From Hyphomonadaceae bacterium (GTDB taxonomy: Bacteria; Pseudomonadota; Alphaproteobacteria; Caulobacterales; Hyphomonadaceae), in assembly GCA_947474455.1 (NCBI GenBank), contig CANJIL010000001.1:62001-126000 (forward strand): a DNA stretch of 64,000 nucleotides, given 5' to 3'. A program made the position numbers and the translations under genes. How positions within the stretch are numbered: position 1 is the stretch's first letter; every line of letters begins with the position of its first letter. Of the stretch, positions 21,296 through 31,694 are shown in pieces. The notes beneath the pieces are model-generated. The model was not told the DNA's origin. It saw only the letters and a list, made by a program, of their open reading frames with translations, and searched no databases.

Positions 21296-21422
21296 CGTCT
21301 GTGGATGGCTCAGATCCCATTTCCTGTCGGAAGACCCCATCTGTCCCGGATCGCTCATGGCCCACTCCTGATCCCGGAATCATTCTGCTCCAGAGCCAGC
21401 CGCGCAGGCAAGCAAGGCGAGA

Positions 21423-22457
21423 TTATTCCGCGCCGTGCACCACGTCACCGCGCACCTTGTAGCCGGTGATCGGGAAGTCGGTGAAAAACCCATCGACCCC
21501 AAGCGCCAGGATTTCCCGGATCGATGTCTCGATCGGTTTTCCGCCGATCGGCTGGTCGTCCCGGAACGTCCACGGATGAACCTCAATCCCCTTCGCGTGC
21601 TCCGCTTCGATCACGCCCGCCGACTTCCCACTTTCATCCCGCAGCATGGCGATGGATGGGCCAAGTCCCTGCCAGAATGGCGCTCCGGGTATCGCCATGG
21701 CGGCGTCCAGCTCTGCCTTGTCGCTTACCAGCATGACGACAGGCAGCTCCGTCATCGCATCGATCTTCTTCACGAAGTCCGGCTCGAACGATTGGATGAA
21801 TACCGGCGATCCCTTCGCCGCCAGCCCGTGCTTCTCCAGCGTCGCCAGGATTTTCTCCGCCATGTCGGTGTGGCCGATCAGCGCGTGATACGCGGGCGAC
21901 TTGGCTTCGGGATAGACGCACACCGGTTTGCTCGCCACCGTCACGCGCGACTTCGCCAGCTCAAGCGCCTCGTCGAATGTCGGGATCTGATAGAGCCCGT
22001 CGAACTGCAGCGAGCGGTTCTTGAACGGTTGCACCGCGCGCAGCGTCTTCAGCTCCGCCAACGTGAAGTCCGCTACCCACCAGTCCTCGCGATCCCTGAA
22101 CTCCGGATCGGGCGACGTCCGCTTGCGGCTTGCAAACTCCGGCTTCGACGCGATGTTGGTGGTGGTCGAAAGATAAGTGTCGTGCCGCACCATCAGCACG
22201 CCGTCTTTGCTGAACACCAGATCCGGCTCGATGCAGTCCGCGCCATCGTTCAGCGCCCGTTGATACGCCGGCAGCGTATGTTCCGGCAGCGCGCCCGACG
22301 CCCCGCGATGGCCGATCAGCAGAGGCGTCTTGTGGCCCAGCGAAGGATAGGGCCAGTGACCGGCTCCACCCGCCGCGCCTGAAAGCGTGTCACATCCGAG
22401 AAGGGCGAGGGGCAGAGCGAGAGGGACGAGAATCCTTGTGCGCATGCGCCGGAACAT
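21423..22457 (-). CDS. Glycerophosphodiester phosphodiesterase, lipoprotein form
   Basis: Hydrolyses glycerophosphodiesters to glycerol-3-phosphate and an alcohol, outside the cytoplasm. About 344 aa, with a lipobox (LALLGC, near residue 21), then the GDPD TIM-barrel motifs: LIGHRGASGALPEHT (catalytic His/Arg and Glu), GADCIEPDLVFSKDG (metal ligands) and MVRHD (catalytic His). This is the periplasmic GlpQ-like type. Start uncertain: GTG 22463, ATG 22457 and ATG 22445 are all in frame and all give a lipoprotein signal. Confidence 0.92.
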   Translation of the reverse strand: MFRRMRTRILVPLALPLALLGCDTLSGAAGGAGHWPYPSLGHKTPLLIGHRGASGALPEHTLPAYQRALNDGADCIEPDLVFSKDGVLMVRHDTYLSTTTNIASKPEFASRKRTSPDPEFRDREDWWVADFTLAELKTLRAVQPFKNRSLQFDGLYQIPTFDEALELAKSRVTVASKPVCVYPEAKSPAYHALIGHTDMAEKILATLEKHGLAAKGSPVFIQSFEPDFVKKIDAMTELPVVMLVSDKAELDAAMAIPGAPFWQGLGPSIAMLRDESGKSAGVIEAEHAKGIEVHPWTFRDDQPIGGKPIETSIREILALGVDGFFTDFPITGYKVRGDVVHGAE

Positions 22458-22545
22458 GCTCACCCGACGCGTCGCTGTCGAGGCGCCGTTTCATGACAAT
22501 ACTAACGCTCGGTTTTGATCAGCCTGATGCGTTCTAATTCGACTT

Positions 22546-22790
22546 GTCATCCCGGCCGAGGCGAAGCGGAGAGCCGAGATCCACTCATCATCCTGTCCGC
22601 ACGCTGGACAGCGGGTCCGGGATAGGCGCTGCATGGCGCAGCGACATTCAGGACGGGATTGCTTTTGGATGTCAGCTTTTCAACTTGCTCCATTCACCGG
22701 GACGAAAGTCGCTATCGGAGTCGCACATCGTTCGCGATTTCCGTCCGCGCTTGATGGTGTGGAGGCGTTCGAGCCCTGCGTCAGGATGAC
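22546..22790. repeat. Intergenic repeat element bounded by GTCATCC / GGATGAC
   Basis: The 466-base gap before the VTT gene contains no convincing ORF. It begins GTCATCCCGGCCGAGGCGAA (22546) and ends CAGGATGAC (22790), a seven-base inverted end, with internal GGGTCCGGGAT and CGGGACGAAAGTCG pieces. This matches the look of the dispersed TCATCCCGG-type repeats common in alphaproteobacterial intergenic DNA. It contains no coding capacity for a transposase. Confidence 0.6.
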
Positions 22791-22929
22791 GCTCAATGCA
22801 GCCCACCGAGCTGTTGAAAGCGGTCAACAAGGCGCTGAACATTCATTACCGCTGTAGACAGCGCGGGCGGCCTGCCGATAGCCGCGGGATTCTTGACGGG
22901 GCTAACTCAAGGGCGCATCTGGGCCCCCG

Positions 22930-23673
22930 ATGAATAAAATCGCCGCCTTCCTCAACAACATGGACGCTCGGGCGTGGCGCACCGTCTGTGTGTCACTCGC
23001 CCTGCTGGTCGGCGTGGGCGTGTTGATGGTCCTGGGCAAGTCCGGCGCATTTGGCTTCGCCGACCACATCGACGAACAGCTCTCCGGATTCCGCAACAGC
23101 CCGTGGGGACTGCCCGCGACGATCCTCGTCTTCATCCTAACGGCCTTCATCGCGGCGCCACAATTCGTCCTGATGGCGGCCTGCATCGTCGCCTTCGGCC
23201 CTTGGCTGGGAAGCGTCTATGCCATGGCCGGCCAGATGGCTGCGGCCTGGCTGCATTTCTACATGGGCCGCTGGGGCGGGCGTGAGCTGGTGGAGCGTTA
23301 CGGCGGCAACACCGTCAACCGCCTCTCCACCTTCATCGGCCGCAACGATTTTCTCGCCAGCATGATCGTCCGTAGCGTGCCCACCGCGCCGGCCATCGTG
23401 GTCAACATGGCCTTCGGCGCCTCCAAGTCGTCGTTCTGGCGCTTCATGGCCGGTTGCTTCATCGGTTCTCTGCCCAAGACGCTGATCGTCGCCCTGCTGG
23501 GCCAGTCGGTGATGTCTGCGATGGGCGGCGGCCTGGTTCTCGCCTTAGGCGGCGTCGTCGCAGTTGCCTCGATCTGGATCTTAGTCGCGCTCGCGGCCCG
23601 CAAGGCCGTGCGCGGCGAGCCGGACCTGCAGGCCGAAGACGCCGCGGCCAGGCCAAACGAAACCGACGTTTGA
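22930..23673 (+). CDS. VTT (TVP38/TMEM64, SNARE-associated) family membrane protein
   Basis: A 247-aa inner-membrane protein with about five hydrophobic segments. The family core is clear: a re-entrant VLMAACIVAFGPWLGSVYAM loop, GRWGGRELVERYGG, and RSVPTAPAIVVNMAFGASK followed by FMAGCFIGSLPKTLI. Related DedA/VTT proteins are thought to move lipids between leaflets; the specific role here is unknown. C-terminal tail is short and charged. Confidence 0.9.
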   Translation: MNKIAAFLNNMDARAWRTVCVSLALLVGVGVLMVLGKSGAFGFADHIDEQLSGFRNSPWGLPATILVFILTAFIAAPQFVLMAACIVAFGPWLGSVYAMAGQMAAAWLHFYMGRWGGRELVERYGGNTVNRLSTFIGRNDFLASMIVRSVPTAPAIVVNMAFGASKSSFWRFMAGCFIGSLPKTLIVALLGQSVMSAMGGGLVLALGGVVAVASIWILVALAARKAVRGEPDLQAEDAAARPNETDV

Positions 23674-23786
23674 GCGCGGCTCGCCCCTAAGCGCTAAACG
23701 CGCGCGGATAGATTTTCCGCCGCAGGCCTACAAAAGAGCTGATCTCACCTCTCGCGCAGCGGTGAGGGGGCGAGATTTACTGTCGC

Positions 23787-23815
23787 TTGACGCCATCGCT
23801 AACCCCAACCATAGA
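23787..23815 (+). promoter_or_regulatory. Probable leuA promoter
   Basis: TTGACG (23787-23792), a 17-base spacer, and CATAGA (23810-23815). The predicted start falls at about 23822, the A of the leader peptide ATG, implying a leaderless leader ORF. The -10 is weak and the call is by eye. Confidence 0.45.
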
Positions 23816-23821
23816 ACGTTC

Positions 23822-23896
23822 ATGCGCAAACAGGGGTTTTCCTTCATTCTTCTTTCCCTGCAGGGGCTGCTTAGCAGCCCCTGGGCGCGTTCGTGA
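23822..23896 (+). CDS. leuA leader peptide (Leu-rich)
   Basis: A 24-codon ORF that begins MRKQGFSFILLSLQGLLSS and ends in ARS-stop. Five leucines occur within ten codons, placed on and just before the first leader hairpin. That position before leuA fits ribosome-mediated control by leucyl-tRNA, as known for leuA in rhizobia and relatives. There is no ribosome site in front of it; with the promoter proposed at 23787 it would be translated from a leaderless mRNA end, as documented for trpL in Sinorhizobium. Confidence 0.72.
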   Translation: MRKQGFSFILLSLQGLLSSPWARS

Positions 23897-23944
23897 TCCC
23901 GGCTTGAATTGCGGGTCACGCGTCCAGGGGATTTGAAACCCTCC
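23861..23944 (+). promoter_or_regulatory. leuA attenuator with mutually exclusive hairpins
   Basis: CAGGGGCTGC (23860-23869) and GCAGCCCCTG (23873-23882) form a perfect ten-base stem with a three-base loop inside the leader ORF. The second arm's CCCCTGG can instead pair with CCAGGGG at about 23924-23930. A further hairpin GTGATCCCG/CGGGTCAC (near 23893-23920, one bulge) and a weaker AGGG/CCCT stem lie before leuA. No U-run follows, so the final output may be translational or Rho-dependent rather than intrinsic termination. Confidence 0.6.
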
Positions 23945-23976
23945 GATACAAAGCCCTGACAGGACGCGAAACCCAG

Positions 23977-25533
23977 ATGACCGCCACGAACACCACCACC
24001 GGCAAAGACCGAGTATTCATCTTCGACACCACGATGCGGGATGGCGAACAATCGCCCGGCGCCTCGATGACTATCCGCGAAAAGCTCGAACTCGCCGAAC
24101 TCCTTCAGGAGATGAAGGTCGACGTCTGCGAAGCCGGCTTCGCCGCTTCCTCCGAAGGCGACTTCCAGTGCGTCTCGCAAATCGCTGAGCTGGCGAAGGA
24201 CATGTCGATCTGCACGCTGGCCCGCTCCACGCTCACCGACATCGACAAGGCAGGGGAGGCTCTTCGTAAAGCGAAGAACCCCCGCATCCACACCTTCATC
24301 TCCACCAGCCCCGTGCACATGAAGCACAAGCTACGCATGGGCCCGAACGCCGTCCTGGAAGCCATCGGCGCCTCCGTCACGCATTCCCGCAAATTCGTCG
24401 GCGACGTCGAATGGTCGGCTGAAGACGCAACCCGCACCGAGTTTGATTTCCTGTGCAAGGCGATCGAGGTCGCCATCCATTCCGGCGCCACCGTCATCAA
24501 TGTGCCCGACACGGTCGGCTATTCGCACCCCGCCGAATACGGCTCGCTGATCCGCCGCCTGATCGAGAACATCCCTGACTCGGATACAGTCATCTGGTCC
24601 ACCCATTGCCACAACGATCTGGGCCTCGCCGTGGCCAACTCGCTGGCTGGCGTCATCAACGGCGCGCGCCAGATCGAATGCGCCGTCAACGGCATGGGCG
24701 AACGCGCGGGCAACGCCGCGCTGGAAGAAGTCGTCATGGCGCTGAAAGTGCGCGGCGACTCGATGCCGTTCTACACCGAGGTCGTGACGCAGAAGCTGTC
24801 GCGCGCCTCCAAGATGGTCTCCTCCATCACCGGGTTCCCGGTGCAGTACAACAAGGCCATCGTCGGCAAGAACGCCTTCGCGCACGAGAGCGGCATCCAC
24901 CAGGACGGCATGCTCAAGAACCGCGAGACCTACGAGATCATGCAACCAGAGGATGTGGGCGTTCCTTCCACTTCGCTGATCATGGGCAAGCTATCCGGCC
25001 GCAACGCCTTCCGAGACAAGCTGGAATCCCTCGGCTACGTCCTCGAGCCGGCCGCCCTGAATGACGCCTTCAAGCGCTTCAAGGATCTCGCCGACAAGAA
25101 GAAGCACGTCTTCGACGAAGACATCATCGCACTCGTCGACGACCAGCTGGCTGGCGCACAGGAAAAGGTCGCCATCCGCCGCCTCAAAGTCGTCGCCGGT
25201 ACGGACGGCCCGCAATCTGCCGAACTGGAAATCGTGGTCGAAGGCGAAAGCCGCTCAACGCACGCCACCGGCAACGGGCCCGTCGACGCCGTATTCAACG
25301 CGATCCGCCAACTGGTGCCTCACACGGCCGTCCTCGAACTCTACCAGGTCAACGCCGTCACCGAAGGCACGGACGCGCAAGCCACCGTCTCCGTCCGCCT
25401 GGCGGAGCAGGGCCTCGTCGCCACAGGCAAGGCCAGTGACCCCGACACCCTCGTAGCCTCCGCCCGTGCCTACGTCCACGCGCTCAACAAGCTCGAGGTA
25501 CGCAGGGCCAAAGCCACCGGCGCCGCGGCCTGA
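23977..25533 (+). CDS. leuA: 2-isopropylmalate synthase
   Basis: First committed step of leucine synthesis, condensing acetyl-CoA with 2-ketoisovalerate. 518 aa. The catalytic TIM barrel starts [15 protein letters not shown] and contains the metal-binding [15 protein letters not shown] followed by [10 protein letters not shown]. The linker has [11 protein letters not shown], and a C-terminal LeuA regulatory domain (about 390-515) provides leucine feedback. Length and layout are normal. It is preceded by its own leader peptide. Confidence 0.97.
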   Translation: MTATNTTTGKDRVFIFDTTMRDGEQSPGASMTIREKLELAELLQEMKVDVCEAGFAASSEGDFQCVSQIAELAKDMSICTLARSTLTDIDKAGEALRKAKNPRIHTFISTSPVHMKHKLRMGPNAVLEAIGASVTHSRKFVGDVEWSAEDATRTEFDFLCKAIEVAIHSGATVINVPDTVGYSHPAEYGSLIRRLIENIPDSDTVIWSTHCHNDLGLAVANSLAGVINGARQIECAVNGMGERAGNAALEEVVMALKVRGDSMPFYTEVVTQKLSRASKMVSSITGFPVQYNKAIVGKNAFAHESGIHQDGMLKNRETYEIMQPEDVGVPSTSLIMGKLSGRNAFRDKLESLGYVLEPAALNDAFKRFKDLADKKKHVFDEDIIALVDDQLAGAQEKVAIRRLKVVAGTDGPQSAELEIVVEGESRSTHATGNGPVDAVFNAIRQLVPHTAVLELYQVNAVTEGTDAQATVSVRLAEQGLVATGKASDPDTLVASARAYVHALNKLEVRRAKATGAAA

Positions 25534-25560
25534 TCAGCAAACCCGAGCCAACACGGCCTT

Positions 25561-25680
25561 CCTCCTCCCGCGAGCGCGGGACGGGCTGAGCGCCAACACG
25601 AACAGCGGGTGAGATCTGGCGGGGCCGCACTCGCAGTCAGCCGCAAAACCGTCCCCCACCCAAGCCGGGCCGGGAGGAGG
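25561..25680. repeat. Inverted repeat between leuA and the PepSY gene
   Basis: CCTCCTCCCG (25561-25570) and CGGGAGGAGG (25671-25680) are perfect ten-base inverted copies about 100 bases apart, each next to GC-rich CGCGGGACGGG or AAGCCGGGCC sequence. No ORF of note lies between them. Likely another dispersed intergenic repeat. Confidence 0.5.
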
Positions 25681-25777
25681 GCCCCAGCGCGCGTGGCCAT
25701 GAGGGTGCACCGACATGACTTGCGCCAACCCACCTGAAAGCGAATGCTAGACTAGCCACAACCAAGGGGGTGGAAGA

Positions 25778-26758
25778 ATGCACAAACTGCTGTTTGACGT
25801 CCACCGATGGCTGGGCGTGATCCTGATCGGCTATGTCATGGTCATCTGCGTGACAGGCAGCGTGCTCGTCTACCGCAACGAGCTCTACCGGACATTCACA
25901 CCCCAACCGGTCTACGTCCGCGTCGGAGAGACCGTCCTGTCAAACGACCAGATCGGCCAACTCGCACAACGCGCCTTCCCGAACCATTCCGTCACGGTGC
26001 TTGAGCGCACTGACCTCAAACCCAACCGCGCCGTCGAGGTGGAACTCGCAAGCGACGACAACACCCTGACGCACCTGTTCGATCCCTACACAGGGCGCGA
26101 TCTTGGAGACGAGCTGCCATTCGGCTACCACGCCACTACTTTCATTCTCAACCTGCACACCGTACTGCTCCACCCTGGCGAGGGGCGTGTGGTCAACGGC
26201 ATTTTCGCTGGTTTTCTCCTGATCTCCGGCGTAACGGGCTTGCTTGTCTGGCTGCGGCGAAAGCGGATCCGAAACCGCAAGGCGTCCAAGCCGGATGCGC
26301 CGTCGGATGCACTCGACCAGCGCCTCCACAACATCCTCGGCATCTGGTTCCTCGTCTTCGTGCTGGTGTGGGCGATCACGGGCGTGAACCTGGCCTTCCC
26401 TGAGGTCGGCCCGAGCGTCGTGGATTATTTCGACCCGCTGGACGAGGAGAACCCCGTCGAGCGGATCGGCGACCAGATCAACTTCTGGCTGTCCTACGCG
26501 CACTTCGGACGCTTCGGCGGCCGAATTCCCGGCTGCAACCGCGAGATCTGCGGCGAGAGCTTGAAGGCCATCTGGGCTCTAGCTGGCCTCGTGCCGGTCA
26601 TCCTTGCAATCACCGGCGCCACGATGTGGATCAGGCGCGTGCGACGTTCGCGGCCACCGAAACGCGATCGGACGTCAATGACACAGCAGGCCGGCGCGAC
26701 CCCAACGGCCACTATCTCGAAATCATCACGCGGCCCTACGGCTCAGGCGCCTGATTGA
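25778..26758 (+). CDS. PepSY-associated membrane protein (iron-regulated type)
   Basis: A 326-aa inner-membrane protein. The first helix has the family signature FDVHRWLGVILIGYVMVICVTG, a periplasmic PepSY-like region follows (residues about 50-130), then three more helices, including NLHTVLLHPGEGRVVNGIFA, LHNILGIWFLVFVLVWAITG and a last one ending in GATMWIRR. Such proteins often accompany TonB-dependent siderophore receptors or act as ferric reductases; no receptor gene lies nearby. A GGGGGTGGAAG site precedes the start. Confidence 0.88.
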   Translation: MHKLLFDVHRWLGVILIGYVMVICVTGSVLVYRNELYRTFTPQPVYVRVGETVLSNDQIGQLAQRAFPNHSVTVLERTDLKPNRAVEVELASDDNTLTHLFDPYTGRDLGDELPFGYHATTFILNLHTVLLHPGEGRVVNGIFAGFLLISGVTGLLVWLRRKRIRNRKASKPDAPSDALDQRLHNILGIWFLVFVLVWAITGVNLAFPEVGPSVVDYFDPLDEENPVERIGDQINFWLSYAHFGRFGGRIPGCNREICGESLKAIWALAGLVPVILAITGATMWIRRVRRSRPPKRDRTSMTQQAGATPTATISKSSRGPTAQAPD

Positions 26759-26871
26759 CTTTTTGGGGTCTCCGCCTCACATACCGCGCATCCCAAGGAG
26801 ACCACGGTCAAAAAGCTCTAGGAACCCTCGCACTCACCGCGTCGTTCCCACACCCGCTTCAGCGTGTCTCT

Positions 26872-28449
26872 ATGTTAGCCTTCGTCACACTCGACCAGGT
26901 CGGCGCCTCAACGCCCGAAGGCCGCATCCTGTTCGACAACCTCACCCTCGCCATCGGCCGTGAACGCATCGGCCTCGTCGGCCGCAACGGCTCGGGCAAG
27001 TCGACCCTCCTGCGCCTGGTCGCAGGCCAGGGCGAACCGACCTCCGGCGCGATCAGAATCGCCGGCCGTGTCGGCGAACTCGCCCAGCGCTGGCCCGATG
27101 ATACTATCACGCTCGCCGAAGCCCTCGGCGTCTCGGACGGCCTTGCCCGCATCGAACGCCTCGCGCGCGGGGAAGGTGAAGCCGACGACATGGCCGAGGC
27201 GGACTGGACGCTCGAACACCGCGTCACTGAAACGCTCGCGAAGGCGGACCTGCCCGAACGCGACCTCACCCGTACTATCAGAGGCTTCAGCGGCGGCGAA
27301 CGCACGCGCATCGCCGTCGCTCGCCTCTGGCTGGAAGCGCCCGACATCCTCCTGCTTGACGAGCCGACCAACAATCTCGATGCGCCGGGCCGGGCTGCGA
27401 TCCTCGCCCTAATCGACGAATGGCGCGGCGCCGCCCTCGTAGCGAGCCACGATCGCGACCTGCTCGAGCACGTCGATCGCATCGTCGAGCTGACGCCAGT
27501 GGGCGTCACCATCTTTACCGGCGGCTGGTCCCAATTCGTTGCCGCCCGCGAGGCCCGCCGCCTCGCTGCGACCGGTGCACTCGACAAGGCGGAAAGCGAC
27601 CTGCGCCGCGTGAAGGATCAGGTGCAGCTCCAGCGCGAGATGAAGCAGCGCAAGGACGCCGCCGGAAAAGCCGGCCGCTTCGCCGCCGGGCAGAGCAAGC
27701 TGCTGCTCGACTTCAAGCAGGATCGCGCCGAATCCTCCCAAGGCGCCGCCAACCGTCTCGCCGACCGCCAGCTCGCCGATGCGAACGAAGCGCTGGACAA
27801 GGCCAAGGCGAGGTTTGAAGTCCTTGTGCCGCTCAACGTTGTGACGCCCAGCGTGAACCTGCCATCGCAGAAACTTGTGCTCGCCTTCGACGACGTGACG
27901 GCTGAAGCCGGGGGCCGCGTTCACTTCGGCCCGCTCTCCTTCAAGGTCACCGGCCCCGAACGCATTCACGTCGCCGGCTCAAACGGCGCGGGCAAGTCCA
28001 CATTGCTTCATCTGATCAGCGGCGAACGAACGCCCGCCTCAGGATCAATCCGCCGCCTCGAAGGTCGCATCGCCATGCTCGACCAGCACGCCGACGCGCT
28101 CGATCCTTCGCGCACGCTGCTCGAGAACATGCGGGCCACAAACCCGGAGCTGGATGACAACGCCGCCTACGCCGGGCTTGCCCGCTTCGCCTTCCGCAAC
28201 AAGAGGGCGCACCAAGCCGTCTCGACCCTCTCCGGCGGCGAACGCCTTCGTGCCGCGCTGTCCGTCCTGCTCGCCGCGAGCGAACCGCCCCAGCTCCTCC
28301 TGCTCGATGAACCGACCAACCACCTCGATATCGACTCGATCGAAGTCATAGAGCGTGCGTTGGCCAGCTATGACGGAGCCCTGATCGTGGTCAGCCACGA
28401 TCCGGCCTTCGTGCAGGCGATCGGATGCAGCCGCGAGATCAGCCTTTGA
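26872..28449 (+). CDS. ABC-F family ATPase (ribosome-associated type)
   Basis: A 525-aa protein with two ABC domains and no membrane segment. Domain 1 has GRNGSGKSTLL, SGGERTRIAVA and LLLDEPTNNLD; domain 2 has GSNGAGKSTLL, LSGGERLRAAL and LLLDEPTNHLDIDS. The inter-domain linker is Lys/Arg-rich and helical, as in ribosome-binding ABC-F proteins. It resembles the short-linker Uup/YheS-like group, but I do not assign a subgroup. ATG 26872 gives the normal N-terminus. Confidence 0.92.
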   Translation: MLAFVTLDQVGASTPEGRILFDNLTLAIGRERIGLVGRNGSGKSTLLRLVAGQGEPTSGAIRIAGRVGELAQRWPDDTITLAEALGVSDGLARIERLARGEGEADDMAEADWTLEHRVTETLAKADLPERDLTRTIRGFSGGERTRIAVARLWLEAPDILLLDEPTNNLDAPGRAAILALIDEWRGAALVASHDRDLLEHVDRIVELTPVGVTIFTGGWSQFVAAREARRLAATGALDKAESDLRRVKDQVQLQREMKQRKDAAGKAGRFAAGQSKLLLDFKQDRAESSQGAANRLADRQLADANEALDKAKARFEVLVPLNVVTPSVNLPSQKLVLAFDDVTAEAGGRVHFGPLSFKVTGPERIHVAGSNGAGKSTLLHLISGERTPASGSIRRLEGRIAMLDQHADALDPSRTLLENMRATNPELDDNAAYAGLARFAFRNKRAHQAVSTLSGGERLRAALSVLLAASEPPQLLLLDEPTNHLDIDSIEVIERALASYDGALIVVSHDPAFVQAIGCSREISL

Positions 28450-28861
28450 CGCCGCCCAGCTTGCAGATGTGTTTCCACTCCGCATCCGTCACAGGCTGCA
28501 CAGAGAGGCGGCCGAGCTTCACCAGCGCCATCTCCTTCAGCTTCGGATCTTCCTTGACCTGCTTCAGCGTCAACGGCGTCTTCAAGGGTTCAGCCGCAAC
28601 CGTATCGACGACCACCCAGGGCGAATCCTTTTCTGCCGTTGGATCGGGATAGGCCGTCTTCGCGATCTCGACGATGCCGACGATCTGCTTCTCGTCGCCC
28701 GTGTGATAGAAGAACGCCTTGTCGCCCTTGGCCATCTTGGAAAGGTTCAGCTTCGCCGGATGCGCCCGCACGCCCGTCCACGACGCGCCCTTCTTTCCGG
28801 CCTTCACCTGCTGATCCCAGGAAAATTCCTCAGGCTCCGACTTCATCAGCCAATAGGCCAT
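28439..28861 (-). CDS. EVE-domain protein
   Basis: A 140-aa single EVE domain (PUA-like fold): YWLMKSEPEEFSWD at the start, WTGVRAHPAKLNL, MAKGDKAFFYHTGD, and a final VKLGRLSVQPVTDAEW. EVE domains bind modified bases in nucleic acids; the stand-alone bacterial form has no proven role. It converges with the ABC-F gene with an 11-base overlap of the 3' ends. Confidence 0.93.
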   Translation of the reverse strand: MAYWLMKSEPEEFSWDQQVKAGKKGASWTGVRAHPAKLNLSKMAKGDKAFFYHTGDEKQIVGIVEIAKTAYPDPTAEKDSPWVVVDTVAAEPLKTPLTLKQVKEDPKLKEMALVKLGRLSVQPVTDAEWKHICKLGGVKG

Positions 28862-28904
28862 GGCGCTTCTCCCCAGCTCTTACCGGAGAGCTTCTAACGG
28901 CGCC

Positions 28905-30260
28905 TCAGGGCGTCGTCACGTCCTTGCCGTCGAGCCGCCGCGCATTGCGTAGAGTGGGGAACATCCACGCCCATGCGCCCGCCACCACAACGGCCCCAAC
29001 GCCGCCGATCACCACGGCGGGCACAGCTCCGATCGCCGCGGGCCCGATCGCATGCGCCATCGTCCCCGCGCGGAATTCCCCCAGCTCGTTCGATGCCGAG
29101 ACAAACACCGAATTCACCGCATTGACCCGACCGCGCACTTCATCTGGCGTCCACAGCTGCAGCAGCGTCTCGCGGATCACTACGCTCACCATGTCCACTG
29201 CGCCAAGCAGGATCAGCGCCGTGATCGACAGCCACGCAACAGTCGAAACCCCGAACACAACGGTGAATATTCCGAACAGGGCCACGCAGATGAACATGAT
29301 CCGCCCCGCATGATCCCTAATCGGAAAAGCTGCGATCAGGCCCGCCATGACAATCGCGCCAATCGCGGGCGAGGCGCGCAGCCAGCCAAGTCCCTCCGGC
29401 CCCAGCTTGAGAATTTCCTCCGCATAGATCGGCAGCAGTGCGACCACGCCGCCCATCAGCACGGCGAACAGGTCGAGCGAGATCGCGCCCAGAATGATCT
29501 TCTGCTTCCAGATGAAGCGGAACCCTTCCAGCATGTTCGATAGGGTGGGGCGCTCTTTCGGCGGCGCCTTGGGCGGCCTCGGTATCGAGAACACCAGCAG
29601 CGCGCCGAGCGTCATGAACACGAAGCCTGTCGTGTAGGCGATCTCGGGTCCATGTCCGTCGAGGAAGCCGGAGATCTGCGGCTGCCCGCGTTCGGTCAGC
29701 CAGTTCGTGAATGGCCGCTCGCCCAGTCCCAGCAGCAATCCGCCCGCAGCCGGCCCCACAATCGTCGCAGCCTGCCAGGCGGAAGAGTTCCAGGTCACCG
29801 CATTCGCAAAGTCGCTGTTGGGAACCAGCGATACGACAAGCGAAGACGAAGCCGGCCCAAGAAAAGCTCGCGCCACGCCGAACACCACAAGGATGGTCAG
29901 CATCAGCCAGGCGGAGATCATTCCGAGCCCGGTAAAGATCGCCATCGCGGCGGCGCACGATGCTGCCAGCAGGATCGACAATCCCATGATCATCCTGCGA
30001 CCGAACTGATCCGCAGCCGTTCCGGTCACCAGCACGAGCAACGCCAGCGGCGCGAACTGCACCAGGCCCACGAGCCCGGTGTATAGCGCCGATTTCGTAA
30101 TCGCGTAGATATGCCAGATCACCGCTACCGATAGGACCTGCGCCCCGAAAGTGGTGAACACCCGCGCCAGGAAAAAGCGCACGAACGAGCCATGCCTAAA
30201 GGCTGCGAACCTTCCGGTTTCGGGCCCGTCGGGGGCGCCTTCCGCGGCTGTGTCGGTCAT
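28905..30260 (-). CDS. MFS transporter (EntS/DHA3-like)
   Basis: A 451-aa inner-membrane protein with about 12 helices. It opens FRHGSFVRFFLARVFTTFGAQ and has a DQFGRRMIMGLS loop after helix 2 (MFS motif A), plus FLGPASSSLVVSLVPNSDFANA, typical of the DHA3/enterobactin exporter branch. Substrate unknown. The chosen ATG follows only a weak ribosome site; the frame is open upstream to 30308. Confidence 0.88.
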   Translation of the reverse strand: MTDTAAEGAPDGPETGRFAAFRHGSFVRFFLARVFTTFGAQVLSVAVIWHIYAITKSALYTGLVGLVQFAPLALLVLVTGTAADQFGRRMIMGLSILLAASCAAAMAIFTGLGMISAWLMLTILVVFGVARAFLGPASSSLVVSLVPNSDFANAVTWNSSAWQAATIVGPAAGGLLLGLGERPFTNWLTERGQPQISGFLDGHGPEIAYTTGFVFMTLGALLVFSIPRPPKAPPKERPTLSNMLEGFRFIWKQKIILGAISLDLFAVLMGGVVALLPIYAEEILKLGPEGLGWLRASPAIGAIVMAGLIAAFPIRDHAGRIMFICVALFGIFTVVFGVSTVAWLSITALILLGAVDMVSVVIRETLLQLWTPDEVRGRVNAVNSVFVSASNELGEFRAGTMAHAIGPAAIGAVPAVVIGGVGAVVVAGAWAWMFPTLRNARRLDGKDVTTP

Positions 30261-30310
30261 AGTGTCGTGAGGAGGGAAGAGGGCGCAATCATGGTTCTTC
30301 CAACCCATAG

Positions 30311-31648
<1,338 letters not shown>

Positions 31649-31694
31649 CTTCCGCGCCTGAGGCGCCCGGCGGAACAACCCGCAAGGAGCCACA

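Noticed and set aside
22541-22860. Short ORFs in the gap before the VTT gene
   Set aside because: No ribosome site or recognisable protein; sequence is repeat-like.
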